From Ecdyonurus torrentis (Eukaryota > Arthropoda > Insecta > Ephemeroptera > Heptageniidae), in assembly GCA_949318235.1 (NCBI GenBank), contig OX439137.1, positions 8,216,181-8,280,180 on the forward strand: a stretch of 64,000 nucleotides of DNA, in the 5' to 3' direction. A model generated the notes under the pieces. That model ran no database searches. It worked only from the letters and a program-made list of their open reading frames with translations, and had not been told where the DNA came from. This document shows, in pieces, positions 22,001-64,000 of the stretch. The stretch's first letter is position 1, and the number at the start of each line of letters is the position of its first letter. The position numbers and the translations under genes are program-made.

Positions 22001-23722
22001 CACTTATTATTATTAATCTTATAAAATATACTTAATTTTTTAAATACTAAATAATAAGATGCCATATTTTTATTTTATTATCATATATTTTAATTTGCTT
22101 ACGTCAATGGGACTAAAATCAGGACTCGTAGTCATCTTTGATCCTTTAGAACAGCCTCGTTTTCCACAACATTTTACAATGTTAACTCTTCTCATTTTAA
22201 TAATAATCTCGGTATTTTTCTTACGTATTATTGATCTTTCAAGTCTCTCATGACGTTCTGCTGTAAGTTTTAAATATTGTGCATTTATATGTGCAAATAT
22301 ATTAACAACTTGAAGTAAAGTGAAGCATGGAGTTAGAAAGTAAATGAATGCTTTTCGTATTTTAATGTAAGTGATAAGTATGCTATTGGCTAGAATCTAA
22401 TAATTATATAGGGTGTATGCGAATGACGTCATATTTGGTGCTCTTAGAGGCCATACTGGAGTAGTGAATAGCATTGCTCAGTATAGGACAAATTTCGTTT
22501 TAAGCAATTTTATTTAGGAAATCGATAAGTTTTTGTTATTATTATTTTTCTCATGTGATTGAGATACTATAATTCAACATATTATTAATTACAGCATCAA
22601 TGATCTCAAAAATATTGCATAGTGTTTTTAAACTGGCAAAAAATACAGTATTACCTGATGAGAAATTTAATTCTTGTGAGTCACGGTGATAGATATTTTC
22701 AGGTTCTTCTTCATTTACACTTTCTTCATGTAACGGATATATCTACAAAAATGATATAATATAACTTTTTGTATAACAATGAGTAAAAATAGTATTATAA
22801 ATAGTTTTAAGATTAATTAGAAGAACATGACAAAAGCGAGAAAAAAAATCAATATTCTTAGTATTAATAAATTCTTAACATTTTAAAGTATCGGAAAAAA
22901 TAATTTGAAACAAATTTTATGCTAGCTCAATGCAGTAACATTCATGTATATGTTTATAAATCATCATAATTTATATTACGTATAGTGATAATAATAAATA
23001 GTATAGTAGTAGTTAAGATTTTCAGCATAATTAATTATTATATTATTTCAAAATAGCAACATTTGCGCTCGAGAATATAGTAATTATTCATTGCAACATA
23101 AATGACTTAATCTATTTTTAGCCTTCTTTTTTAAAGCCATAGACCACATAAAACAACATGTGCTTTTTAATTAATAAACACGAAATGGGATTGTCAAAAA
23201 TGTGAAAAAACTGTAAAGTATACAATTTGCGTAAAAATTCATGTTTATGACGTCAGAAACATGCAAAAATTAGTATGAAAAAGTTGTGCGGGCTGCATAA
23301 AATTAAAATTTTCTGATAACTGCTACGGGACTACTGTTGGGTTTTGAGACAAACTAATGTTATTTATGTAAATCCCATCAAGTGTTTTGTGATATAAATG
23401 CTTATGTTTTTCTCTAGTCTATTCCTTTAATAATGCAAATTTGATGCCTATTTATTATTAACTTAATATTATTAGTTTTTTTAATTCTTTTAAAACTTTT
23501 CAAATTTGACAACAGATATAAGGGGTGATTTATCGGTGGATTTCCTATAATAGCACTGCTAAATTCACAAAATTGGAAGGTATATTACTGTTTTATGAAA
23601 ACATTTTCTTTGGGTATTGAAAGAAAATAATTTATGAAAAAATATATAATTTAAAAGTAGAAATAAATACTTACAGATTTGATAATACAAGTTAAAAGTA
23701 CTAAATAAGATGTGAAGTTCAT
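472..23722 (-). CDS. Gene A: multi-CTLD C-type lectin-like protein, 5' part (13 exons, 402 codons in window)
   Basis: Thirteen minus-strand exons are joined in frame (1207 nt). They encode a signal peptide, the acidic/basic Cys-Cys segment shared with gene B, a full module 1 and most of module 2. The last exon in the window ends in phase 1 at 472, so at least the final CTLD exon, and by analogy further modules, lie beyond the left edge. The start is 1.5 kb downstream of the gene B polyA signals. A 13.9-kb intron (8175-22102) filled with nested mobile DNA separates exons 3 and 4; frame and homology still join across it (IDVAS-type phase 0 boundary). Expression would require splicing that intron. 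Confidence 0.75.
640..770 (-). repeat. tRNA-derived SINE fragment (family 1)
   Basis: On the minus strand there is an A-box-like TGGTAACACAGTGG and a B box GGGTTCGATACC, then a tail ending CACTGC...GGTGCAACGTGAAA. It matches the copies at 5058-5170 and 49274-49424. It lies in the gene A intron between exons 12 and 13. Confidence 0.65.
1655..1770 (+). repeat. SINE family 2, 3' body fragment
   Basis: The stretch GCATTCGATAGGTGCATG through CCTAGACATTTCCACGG and ATCATGGTGAATAT matches, in the opposite orientation, the 3' body of the SINE at 47130-47378. The tRNA-like head is absent. It lies in the intron between gene A exons 10 and 11. Confidence 0.55.
3611..3773. mobile_element. Hairpin MITE (163 bp)
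   Basis: Near-perfect inverted repeat: the left arm starts TAACGCGTAAATTTGACGC and the right arm ends GCGTCAGATTTACGCGTCA. Internal arms around AAATGGAGCCGTTCACAT also pair. Non-coding; a foldback inserted in the intron between gene A exons 9 and 10. Confidence 0.75.
3985..8174 (-). CDS. Gene A module 1: CTLD with Thr linker (exons 4-9)
   Basis: Exons are 7998-8174 (LTTTVADIPIDIIWSDLPII..., a run of ten Thr, then GCNYITCPKCGAKN), 7134-7170 (DVLWNSTGKFLT), 5959-6023 (NAADYGNWQTSCDKLYLFSS), 5560-5662 (ANYNASFQACCELGMTLLTL...), 4782-4875 (AQFSPSEGMYLTSAWDGGKT...EEFC) and 3985-4147 (CGREKPYAENWFLANEPSDG, GEDCLVY, MNDVDC, NYICE). The 37-bp exon is supported by phase and by its LWNS-x-G pattern shared with gene B. 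EPS and MNDVDC keep more of the classical EPN/WND calcium site than the sister modules. Confidence 0.76.
5058..5170 (-). repeat. tRNA-derived SINE (family 1), 5'-truncated
   Basis: The minus strand has B box GGTTCGAGTCC, then GAGCCGAATTCC, TGTCAGTTTACTGCTTATAT and ACACGGTGTAACACGAAAGC, nearly identical to the copy at 49274-49424. Only the end of the A box is kept. This explains the tRNA-like look; it is not a tRNA gene. Confidence 0.7.
6480..6650 (-). pseudogene. Possible LINE reverse-transcriptase C-terminal remnant
   Basis: About 55 minus-strand codons without a stop contain RPYYITTKLYNKLPSILQNL and LFKKYGEAYV. The L-YN-LP...F-KK pattern is common near the end of insect LINE polymerases. 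No other domain or flank was recognised, so this could be chance. Confidence 0.3.
8175..8313. other. Left flank of the composite element within the gene A intron
   Basis: AT-rich intron sequence. Bases 8302-8312 (TAAGTATACTA) resemble 21422-21432 (TAAGTATATTA) on the other side of the composite element at 10 of 11 positions, a candidate target-site duplication. Confidence 0.45.
8314..8795 (+). repeat. Left terminal inverted repeat of the composite element
   Basis: Contains four GTAAGTTGCAA(A)C starts, each followed by TTTAAACCTGG- or AAACCAGGTTTAA-type palindromes, then a poly-T tract and AT-rich sequence. It pairs with 20935-21421 with only small differences over its length. Confidence 0.8.
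8800..9290. other. Unassigned left-arm sequence with 47-nt poly-T
   Basis: No counterpart was recognised in the right arm. It holds a poly-T tract near 9035-9081 and no convincing reading frame. Confidence 0.4.
9290..10580. mobile_element. Hairpin element E (left-arm copy), split by an hAT-like insertion
   Basis: The outer ends are GAGGTGCATTTTATTT... (about 9296) and its inverse near 10555-10575. The interior contains mirrored AGCGCTTCCAAATTTG and AAAGAACCAAAGTAAATGAA arms around a CGGTGCAAACAGGTGAGATG core. It is repeated at 16945-17660 and partly at 20510-20925. Confidence 0.7.
9315..9853. mobile_element. hAT-like non-autonomous element (539 bp)
   Basis: Ends CAGTGGCGGATT and (inverted) CAGGGGCGAACT are of the CAGNGGCG type typical of hAT elements. 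The mirror copy at about 16950-16985 reads straight through the site (GTGCATTTTATTTTATAATATGG), proving an insertion. Internal poly-A and poly-T tracts face each other. No transposase reading frame is present. Confidence 0.65.
10664..11892 (-). mobile_element. IS630/mariner-type foldback element (1229 bp) with TA target site
   Basis: The termini CAGAGTGACCACAAAAA and (inverted) CAGGGTGACCACAAAAA are flanked by TA on both sides, and inverted repeats run for over 300 bp inward. The mirror arm near 16855-16870 is an empty site. The family belongs to the TA-targeting Tc1/mariner-IS630 superfamily on the basis of target site and transposase relic. Confidence 0.8.
10961..11520 (-). pseudogene. Fossil DDE transposase of the IS630/mariner-type element
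   Basis: On the minus strand, broken frames give CGVLYDRIIGPFIFNEQSGK, then after a frameshift IYQQDGAPSHWALAVRHFLN, a stop, GPLVWAPRSPDLTPPNFFLW and EMLQNVWRDLEERLDLCRAL. QQDGAPSHW and SPDLTPPNFFLWG match the second and third catalytic blocks of insect IS630-like DDE transposases. Stops and a frameshift make it non-functional. The 3' coding end is repeated in inverted orientation at about 11520-11640, inside the right arm. Confidence 0.8.
12164..12634. mobile_element. 471-bp near-perfect palindrome (foldback MITE)
   Basis: Starts TGAGGAAGACTAATGATTTT and ends with its exact reverse complement; the dyad centre is 12399 and the arms match nearly base for base, including 66-codon mirror reading frames on both strands. 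The mirror arm (about 16575-16605) lacks it and has other bases there. The tiny spacer and high arm identity suggest recent origin or gene conversion. Confidence 0.8.
13560..14260. mobile_element. Hairpin element F (left-arm copy)
   Basis: Inverted arms carry CTATCTCGGGAA...GAGATAAAGTAGCAA, the GATTGGCGTTGGTTTTAT block and GGACCGAAGTAACAGCAATG, around a centre near 13915. The inner stem is GGGTGTCCACACTTTGCTCC...GGAGCAAAGTGTGGACACCC. It is repeated at 14950-15660 in mirror orientation. Confidence 0.7.
14470..14735. repeat. Tail-to-tail junction of two GTAAGTTGCAA ends (dyad at 14603)
   Basis: CTTACGGCCC (14593-14602), a single C, then GGGCCGTAAG (14604-14613) form the centre. Both sides continue symmetrically through TTGCAACAATGGTTTAAAC, AACTCGAGTT and AAACCAGGTTTAAC. 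The sequence style equals the outer ends at 8314 and 21421, which suggests two element ends fused back to back. Confidence 0.75.
14950..15660. mobile_element. Hairpin element F (right-arm copy)
   Basis: Mirror of 13560-14260 with the same inner stem (about 15230-15365) and the same flanking blocks. A short in-place duplication (CATTTGACATTTGACC) and an AATAATAAT run distinguish it. Confidence 0.7.
16945..17660. mobile_element. Hairpin element E (right-arm copy)
   Basis: Inverted counterpart of 9290-10580, without the hAT-like insertion, running from GATCGAGGTGCATTTTATTT to CACACCCTACCACACATTTT. Its outer end is interrupted by the sequence that begins at about 17660. Confidence 0.7.
18003..18395. 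repeat. GGTGCGCACC / AGGTCTAC palindromic array
   Basis: At least ten variants of GTGGTGCGCACCGTAGACCT occur in both orientations around a centre near 18190, with GC-rich patches such as GCGGCCGCGCGGCCGC. It is far richer in GC than its surroundings. The overlapping reading frames on both strands are by-products of the repeat. Confidence 0.75.
18598..20096. mobile_element. Nested elements bounded by CCGGGGTGACTTTGAACAC ends
   Basis: The terminus occurs at about 18598-18616, in inverse at 18763-18782, forward again at 18785-18805, inverse at 19706-19724 and 19727-19746 (variants), and inverse at 20077-20096. The back-to-back pair at 18763-18806 forms a near-perfect palindrome. The interior has no reading frame of note. 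The family is not recognised. Confidence 0.6.
20105..20500 (+). repeat. Three tandem copies of a ~125-bp repeat
   Basis: Each copy runs from CACCATTGTATTTGGCAAGG through GCAAGTTACCCATGTA, TTGCACTCAGTTACAGGA and GTAAACTACCCCTAATCTC to GGTTGAAGATGC. A diverged inverted copy lies at about 17665-17800, so these mark the two ends of the 17660-20500 insertion. Confidence 0.7.
20510..20925. mobile_element. Hairpin element E, half copy
   Basis: Direct repeat of the 17230-17660 half: CGTCAAGTT..CCTATGAATCGA, GTCCCGACAACACCTG, CACATCTCACCTGTTTGCACC and TTTACTTTGGTTCT all recur. It ends at CACCCTACAATATTATAGG. Confidence 0.65.
20935..21421 (-). repeat. Right terminal inverted repeat of the composite element
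   Basis: Reverse complement of 8314-8795, with the same order of GTAAGTTGCAA units and the poly-A counterpart of the left poly-T. Confidence 0.8.
21422..22102. other. Right flank of composite element, gene A intron
   Basis: AT-rich sequence up to gene A exon 3. No gene or clear repeat was seen beyond the candidate duplicated site at 21422-21432. Confidence 0.4.
22103..23722 (-). CDS. Gene A exons 1-3: signal peptide, acidic and basic Cys-Cys segment
   Basis: Exons are 23675-23722 (MNFTSYLVLLTCIIKS), 22655-22742 (IYPLHEESVNEEEPENIYHR, DSQELNFSS) and 22103-22260 (AERHERLERSIIRKKNTEII, IKMRRVNIVKCCGKRGCSKG, SKMTTSPDFSPID). Exon 2 is strongly acidic, exon 3 basic with KCCGKRGC. Intron phases (0, then 1, then 0) equal those of gene B exons 1-3, supporting common descent. 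The function of this segment is not recognised. Confidence 0.75.
23134..23434. mobile_element. Dispersed repeat R1, copy 1 (~300 bp)
   Basis: Begins AAAGCCATAGACCACATAAAA and ends with an imperfect inverse (TCTCTAGTCTATTCCTTT). It contains TTTATGACGTCAGAAACATG and CTGCTACGGGACTACTGTTG. It lies in the intron between gene A exons 1 and 2; other copies are at 50917-51262 and at the right window edge. Confidence 0.7.
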
Positions 23723-23909
23723 ACTTAAATATGCACAAATGGGACTTTTTCTCATTTCCTCGAGTACTTAGGGAAAAATAATTACAATTTTTATTAATTG
23801 TTGTAGTAATTGTAATGATTTACATGGTAATGACTTTTTTATATAATTCAAGGCCTTGTTTATGTTGTAATTATTGCTGTATTATAAACTTGATGACACT
23901 TTTTAATAC

Positions 23910-23997
<88 letters not shown>

Positions 23998-25240
23998 GTA
24001 TGTGTATGTATTATATAATATCATTTCATACCCTCTTACCTCTTACATCCTTGAAATATATGTACATGGTTACAATTAATATATGATAATAATTAATAAT
24101 CATAATTACAACAACATTTATACTCTAGAATATAATAATTATTCATATATGTAATACAGCATAAATTACATTATTTATAATTTTTGCGTAGAAAAAACGA
24201 ATGATATTTAACGAGTTTTACTTGTGGGATTCAAGATATAACAATAAAAAACGCTGAGGAATAGTGCGCTCTTATCCAGGCTGCCTATGGCTATAGTGAA
24301 CAGCGATAATATAGCATCTAAGTATTGAATTTGATGAATTTGCTATATAGAAAGTAACCATGTAGAGCTCGCAACTACAGTAAAATGAAATACTTCATTT
24401 ATTATTATTATTACACATTCTTAAATGCAAGTTGAGAGCAACCGTATAAAATGTGACGTCACAATATTACATAATGGCAGTTCTTATAAGTGAGCTATAG
24501 AATCCATAATTTATTTGATATTAGTTAAATTTGTGATACGCCCTTTTTTTGCACAAATTTGACCAAACAACCACCATCAGATTTTTTCACGTTAAGAAAA
24601 TACTTTCTGGATATTCACGTTTAAAAATTTTATTTTTCTAATTTATAATGTATAATGTTTAAAACAAATGAGAAAATACCTTATTCAACTTTTATCAAGT
24701 TCAAAGTTTGTTGCAAAAATGTCATGCAAAATTAATTGATAACTCTAAAAAAAAATATGATAAAAAAAAAGGAAAAAAAAAAAGGTGATATTATAAGTGT
24801 AATTTTAAAATAGTTTTATTACGCCTGAGTATGTACTTTCATATAAAAAATATTTTTAATTTAACGGTGCAAAAACCATTGTTCTATTGTATATCTTTAA
24901 AATATCAAAGTATTACATAGAGGGAAAGAAAAAATATAGTATTAAAGAAAAGTGGCATTCCAAAACTTTATTGTATTTTAATTTTTTATAAAGAATACAT
25001 AGTAAAAAGTTTTAATTTAATTTCATTTATTTTTTTAAATTTATTTGGATCAAACTAATATGCCTTCTTCTTTCTACTGCCATCATGACTTTTATTGGAT
25101 TTTGCAGCTATTTTCTTCACTTATGCCTGAAAATCATATTAAAATTACGTTATTTAGATGGAGAAAAATTATCAACTTAAGATTTGCATGCAAAAATAGC
25201 ATCATGATTCATGATACGAGTATAATGATACGTATAATGT
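23723..25240. other. Intergenic region between genes B and A
   Basis: About 1.5 kb of AT-rich DNA holding a 79-bp (CT)n array. This should contain the gene A promoter, but no convincing TATA or initiator could be fixed. Confidence 0.45.
23915..23993 (+). repeat. (CT)n microsatellite
   Basis: About 39 uninterrupted CT units, 190-270 bp upstream of the gene A start codon. Read on the gene strand it is a (GA)n tract, the type of sequence that GAGA-like factors bind; a regulatory effect is inference only. Confidence 0.9.
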
Positions 25241-25639
25241 TTTATTACATTTAAATAATTTTATTTCAATAACAATGTAAATGGTTTACTTCCTACTTCA
25301 TACTTTCCCATTCATTCATTCATTCATTCATTCATTCATTCATTCATTCATTCATTCATTCATTCATTCATTCATTCATTCATTCATTCATTCATTCATT
25401 CATTCATTCATTCATTCATTCATTCATTCATTCATTCATTCATTCATTCATTCATTCATTCATTCATTCATTCATTCATTCATTCATTCATTCATTCATT
25501 CATTCATTCATTCATTCATTCATTCATTCATTCATTCATTCATTCATTCATTCATTCATTCATTCATTCATTCATTCATTCATTCATTCATTCATTCATT
25601 CATTCATTCATTCATTCATTCATTCATTCATTCATTCAT

Positions 25640-25648
<9 letters not shown>
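25241..25648 (-). CDS. Gene B terminal micro-exon (Gly-Thr-stop) and repeat-filled 3' UTR
   Basis: After the acceptor TTTTAG at 25649-25654 the exon reads GGG ACC TGA (25640-25648). The following 330 bases are a pure tetranucleotide array, then about 50 bases of AT-rich sequence with AATAAA at 25260-25265 and 25241-25246. If correct, the array is transcribed in the 3' UTR. The arrangement parallels the Gly-stop micro-exon of gene C. The splice choice needs transcript support. Confidence 0.5.
25310..25642 (+). repeat. (ATTC)n tetranucleotide array, ~330 bp
   Basis: About 83 units without visible interruption. It starts one base away from the stop codon of gene B and would be transcribed as (GAAT)n in its 3' UTR. 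An apparent reading frame of Ile-His-Ser-Phe repeats is only the array translated. Confidence 0.92.
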
Positions 25649-44786
<19,138 letters not shown>

Positions 44787-45490
44787 ATCATATTTTAGAG
44801 TACTAAATAAACTTTTATAAACCTTTTTTTTTGGTGTTTCAATAGAATACAATAGCCTCATTAACTCATAAAGTTTGATATTCAATGAATAATTAAATTT
44901 TAGATGTTGAATGCCTTTTTTTTTCTATTCAAGGTCTTTATTTTTCTGTATTAATTAATATGTTGGAAAGTTTCCTGTGTGATATTGATATTTGTAATTA
45001 TATGAATAATCATTTATTAAAATCGCATCAGCAACAATTGATTTTTCTTTCCCACCCCCACTTCTTCTTCGTGATAAGCTTAATATGTGGGAATAATAAA
45101 AATGTTAATTTTTTATGGGTACCGTAAATTTATGCATAAATCATCATGACACCCGATTTCTATGTAACCTTTAATAATTCATTTCCATATTGTAACTCTT
45201 CAGTACAAACCCAAACCCATAACTCGGTTGAAACAAGTTTAAACGTAGTAACTCGTTATATAGTATAAACATAATTTCTTCAGAAGTAAATAGTTAGCTA
45301 TTTACGCCTTAAAAAACTTTTTGTATTATCTAACAAATTTATTATAAAAAAAGAGTCTAAATAGTTACTTTTTTTCCGTGCAGCTTCATATATAGGCTCA
45401 AAAAATATTAGTATAAATTTATAATAAATTTGATCTTAGTTCTAAACTATAACTGTATTGTAATTATATATTTATATATATTTTATATAC

Positions 45491-45491
<1 letters not shown>

Positions 45492-45552
<61 letters not shown>
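45492..45552. repeat. (AT)n microsatellite
   Basis: About 61 bp of AT dinucleotides, about 700 bp upstream of gene B. Confidence 0.88.
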
Positions 45553-45555
<3 letters not shown>

Positions 45556-47129
45556 AGAAAAATGTACCCATGGAATGTGTTTAATAAATAAATAAACTAA
45601 AGCTGTAGCGATTTAATACGAAGCTGGTTTGACTGTAGACCATCTGTAGACCTATGAGAGAGATCATGAATTTTCTTCTTTATTTATTTTTTATTTATAT
45701 TTATTAGATTAGACATGGGTAGTTTACAGTAACATTCAAAATCACATTATAATTATATACGTTATATGATACACTACATTCGTCTCTTCAATTTTCAAAC
45801 TATAACCTCTATACAACTTAAAACGGTTAATTACAAATATGAACTGCTCAGTAACTAAAGAGTTATTTTTTAAATCTTTAAACTTGATTAAATTCAACAC
45901 ATTTTCATTAAAAATCTAAAAAAAAACAACAAATAATAGTAATTAAAAAAAAATCATCAAAATAATTTTTAGCACGATACTGTATGATACTCTTTGAATA
46001 TTAATATTTATATTTCCAATATATTTTATACTACTATACGTTGATTTCCATGTGTATATATGTCAGTGAATTACATTATATGATATGAAAGTAGGAGAGG
46101 TGTTTACCGTCATGGCCAAAACAAATTCGGACATTTTTAAAACTGGATGCATAATTTTTTCTGAATTAATTTTCCCCAGATAACACCAAAATTATATAGG
46201 TGATCAATGTAATATTGAAGTTATTATGTGTTAAAATTTATTCCTATAAAATCCATTAGAATCCGAGAAAAGAGGGTGTTGTCAGTTGATATAACCTCTC
46301 ATCTTCTTTTTGGCAATGCTTTAAGATTGACAGGTCTATTCATGTCTCCGGGCTTGTCTAGGTGATAGTGGTGCCGGTGCCAATTTAAGTCTATATAGGT
46401 ATCTTGGGACGGTTCATTATAAGCCCATTCATTTCTATTAAATCAAACACTGTTTAAGTTTGGTTCATACTGTTGTGTGGATGGTATAGAACCCATCTCT
46501 ATTTCAAAAAGTGTTTAAAAAAAATAGTTTAAAAAAAAGTCATGTCAAGTTAAATTATCATCATGTAATCGGAAGTTAGTTAAACCTTAATTATTATTAT
46601 TTAGTAAAATCAATGTTTACTGGAATATAAATAATATAGATTGATTGCAAAATTTGATGTGAATGGATTTTTTTTTGTCAGTGTGGCATGTAATCCATCA
46701 ACAACAGGAAGAGTAATATTTTTTCCACCTCATTTTGTAAATAATTTAAATTTATGATAATAAAATATTATTTTATTTTAAATTATACCTAACTATTTGA
46801 ATTTTTTTTAATGTTTCTATAATAACTTAACTATCATATTTATTTATTTATTCCATCATTATACATTGTAAACATAAAAAGATTACATCAAAATAAACAT
46901 AATTAAAATGACGGAGGATGCATATAAAAGGCATTACTAGAACACCGCAATACATTCAGTCCGCTCCACCTAGATTAATTAACATAATAATTATATGCAG
47001 TCTAATTTTAAATTTATTTCTCATTAACAATATATTTTCTATTTTTTTTTAGCACTTATGGATAAATAATATTCCACGATATCAATTTGTGATGAAATAT
47101 GGCGTTTAAGTAATATTGTAGTTGTTAAT

Positions 47130-47378
47130 GTTTCACCATGACAGGCTAGAGAAACCGCGGAAACGTCTAGGCAGGCTGGTCGGTGCAATCATATCAATCA
47201 TGCACCTCCGAATGCTGTGGTTAATCATGGAATGCATGTGCATGATCGTCATGCATCGTACAACGTATTGTACTCTTATACTTCATGTAGGCACCCAGCA
47301 GTGACTCGAACCCATACTCAATGAACAGTACAGAGTTACGAGTCAGCTGCCTTCACCACTCAGCCATCCTAGCTCGGT
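47130..47378 (-). repeat. tRNA-derived SINE (family 2), near full length
   Basis: The minus strand opens GGATGGCTGAGTGGTGAAGG (A box) and has B box GGGTTCGAGTC about 50 nt on, then a body through CCTGCCTAGACGTTTCCGCG to TGTCATGGTGAAACATT. The 3' body recurs at 1655-1770. The plus-strand 60-codon frame here is spurious. Confidence 0.75.
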
Positions 47379-47467
47379 TTAGTAGCTTTAACACGTACAG
47401 CCTCCGTTTGAATGTAAATTAAAGTGAATATTGCATTAATAAATAAACACACTTCCCTGAGTTTAAC

Positions 47468-47534
47468 TTTATTAAAAAATAATACAAATAACGTGTTTTA
47501 AAAAATTAAAAACTATTGTTCTGATATCCATTTG

Positions 47535-47540
<6 letters not shown>
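47468..47540 (-). CDS. Gene C terminal micro-exon (Gly-stop) and 3' UTR with polyA signal
   Basis: After the acceptor TTTGCAG at 47541-47547, the exon opens GGT TAA, so only Gly and the stop codon (47535-47540) are coding. An AATAAA signal lies at 47468-47473, about 60 nt downstream. Reading through the module 5 donor instead would also stop almost at once (Val-stop), so both options end the protein at the CTLD. The micro-exon is preferred because gene B shows the same arrangement. Confidence 0.55.
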
Positions 47541-63772
<16,232 letters not shown>

Positions 63773-63779
<7 letters not shown>

Positions 63780-64000
63780 AACTCAAATGAAACATTTTCT
63801 TTTTCATGATATAAATTGGATCTACAAAACTGATAACAATTTTTACCAGAATGTAAGAGTTGTCACACAAGAGAGCGTGCAAATAATGTCAAGTTATAAG
63901 TATGCTATTTGCATGACTATATTCCTTTTTCTGACGTCAGAAACAGGCAAAAATTAGTGTGAAAATGTTTTGCAGGCTGCACAAATCAAAATTTTCTTAT
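63773..64000. mobile_element. Dispersed repeat R1, copy 3, at the gene C start
   Basis: AAAGCCATA at 63772-63780 and ACTGATAACAATTTTTACCAGA, CGTCAGAAACAGGCAAAAATTA and GAAAATGTTTTGCAGGCTGC align with copy 2 (50917-51262). The copy runs off the right edge. The gene C start codon is the complement of the CAT in its first bases. Confidence 0.65.

Larger units (their letters stand above)
44787..47467. other. Intergenic region between genes C and B
   Basis: AT-rich; contains (AT)n at 45492-45552 and a SINE at 47130-47378. A TATAAAA occurs 27 nt before the gene B start codon. No other gene was seen on either strand; the short frames here lack splice or homology support. Confidence 0.45.

Noticed and set aside
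44813..44819. TATAAAA as gene B promoter
   Set aside because: It is only 27 nt from the start codon, which would leave almost no 5' UTR; AT-rich DNA gives such matches by chance.

Overview
The window is nuclear DNA from an animal, most likely an insect or another arthropod. It is AT-rich, its genes have many short GT-AG introns, and it is full of microsatellites, tRNA-derived SINEs, hairpin MITEs and a fossil IS630/mariner-type transposase. No species can be named from the sequence alone.

The coding content is a head-to-tail cluster of three paralogous secreted multi-domain C-type lectin-like genes, all on the minus strand. They are called A, B and C here, in left-to-right order. I assembled them exon by exon from reading frames, splice sites, intron phases and comparison between modules. 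Gene C (63779 down to 47535) has 24 exons and a predicted 780 residues. Gene B (44786 down to 25640) has 30 exons and 945 residues. Gene A starts at 23722; 13 exons (402 residues) lie in the window and it runs off the left edge. In all three the summed exon length fits one uninterrupted frame.

Each gene starts with a signal-peptide exon. A and B then have an acidic/basic exon pair with a Cys-Cys motif. After that come CTLD modules, each opened by a Thr-rich, Cys-containing linker. A typical module uses five exons of nearly fixed size and phase: linker 54-87 bp, mini-exon 34/37 bp, 65 or 83 bp, 103/106 bp, and 233-248 bp. The first module of each gene splits the last exon in two. After module 1 the modules alternate between a cysteine-rich type I (EPN/QPD/QPN/DPN-like motif) and a type II that lacks the inner cysteine pair. 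B and C match module for module, which points to tandem gene duplication.

The 13.9-kb intron between gene A exons 3 and 4 holds a 13.1-kb composite mobile structure (8314-21421). It has about 490-bp terminal inverted repeats, a near-perfect dyad at 14603, and many younger insertions, several recognisable because the mirror arm keeps the uninterrupted sequence. The other introns hold MITE families, SINEs, an hAT-like element, a Mutator-like pair and long (AT)n, (CT)n, (AC)n, (GA)n and (ATTC)n arrays.

The genes presumably encode secreted pattern-recognition or adhesion proteins with several carbohydrate-binding-like domains; this rests on family knowledge and was not shown here.
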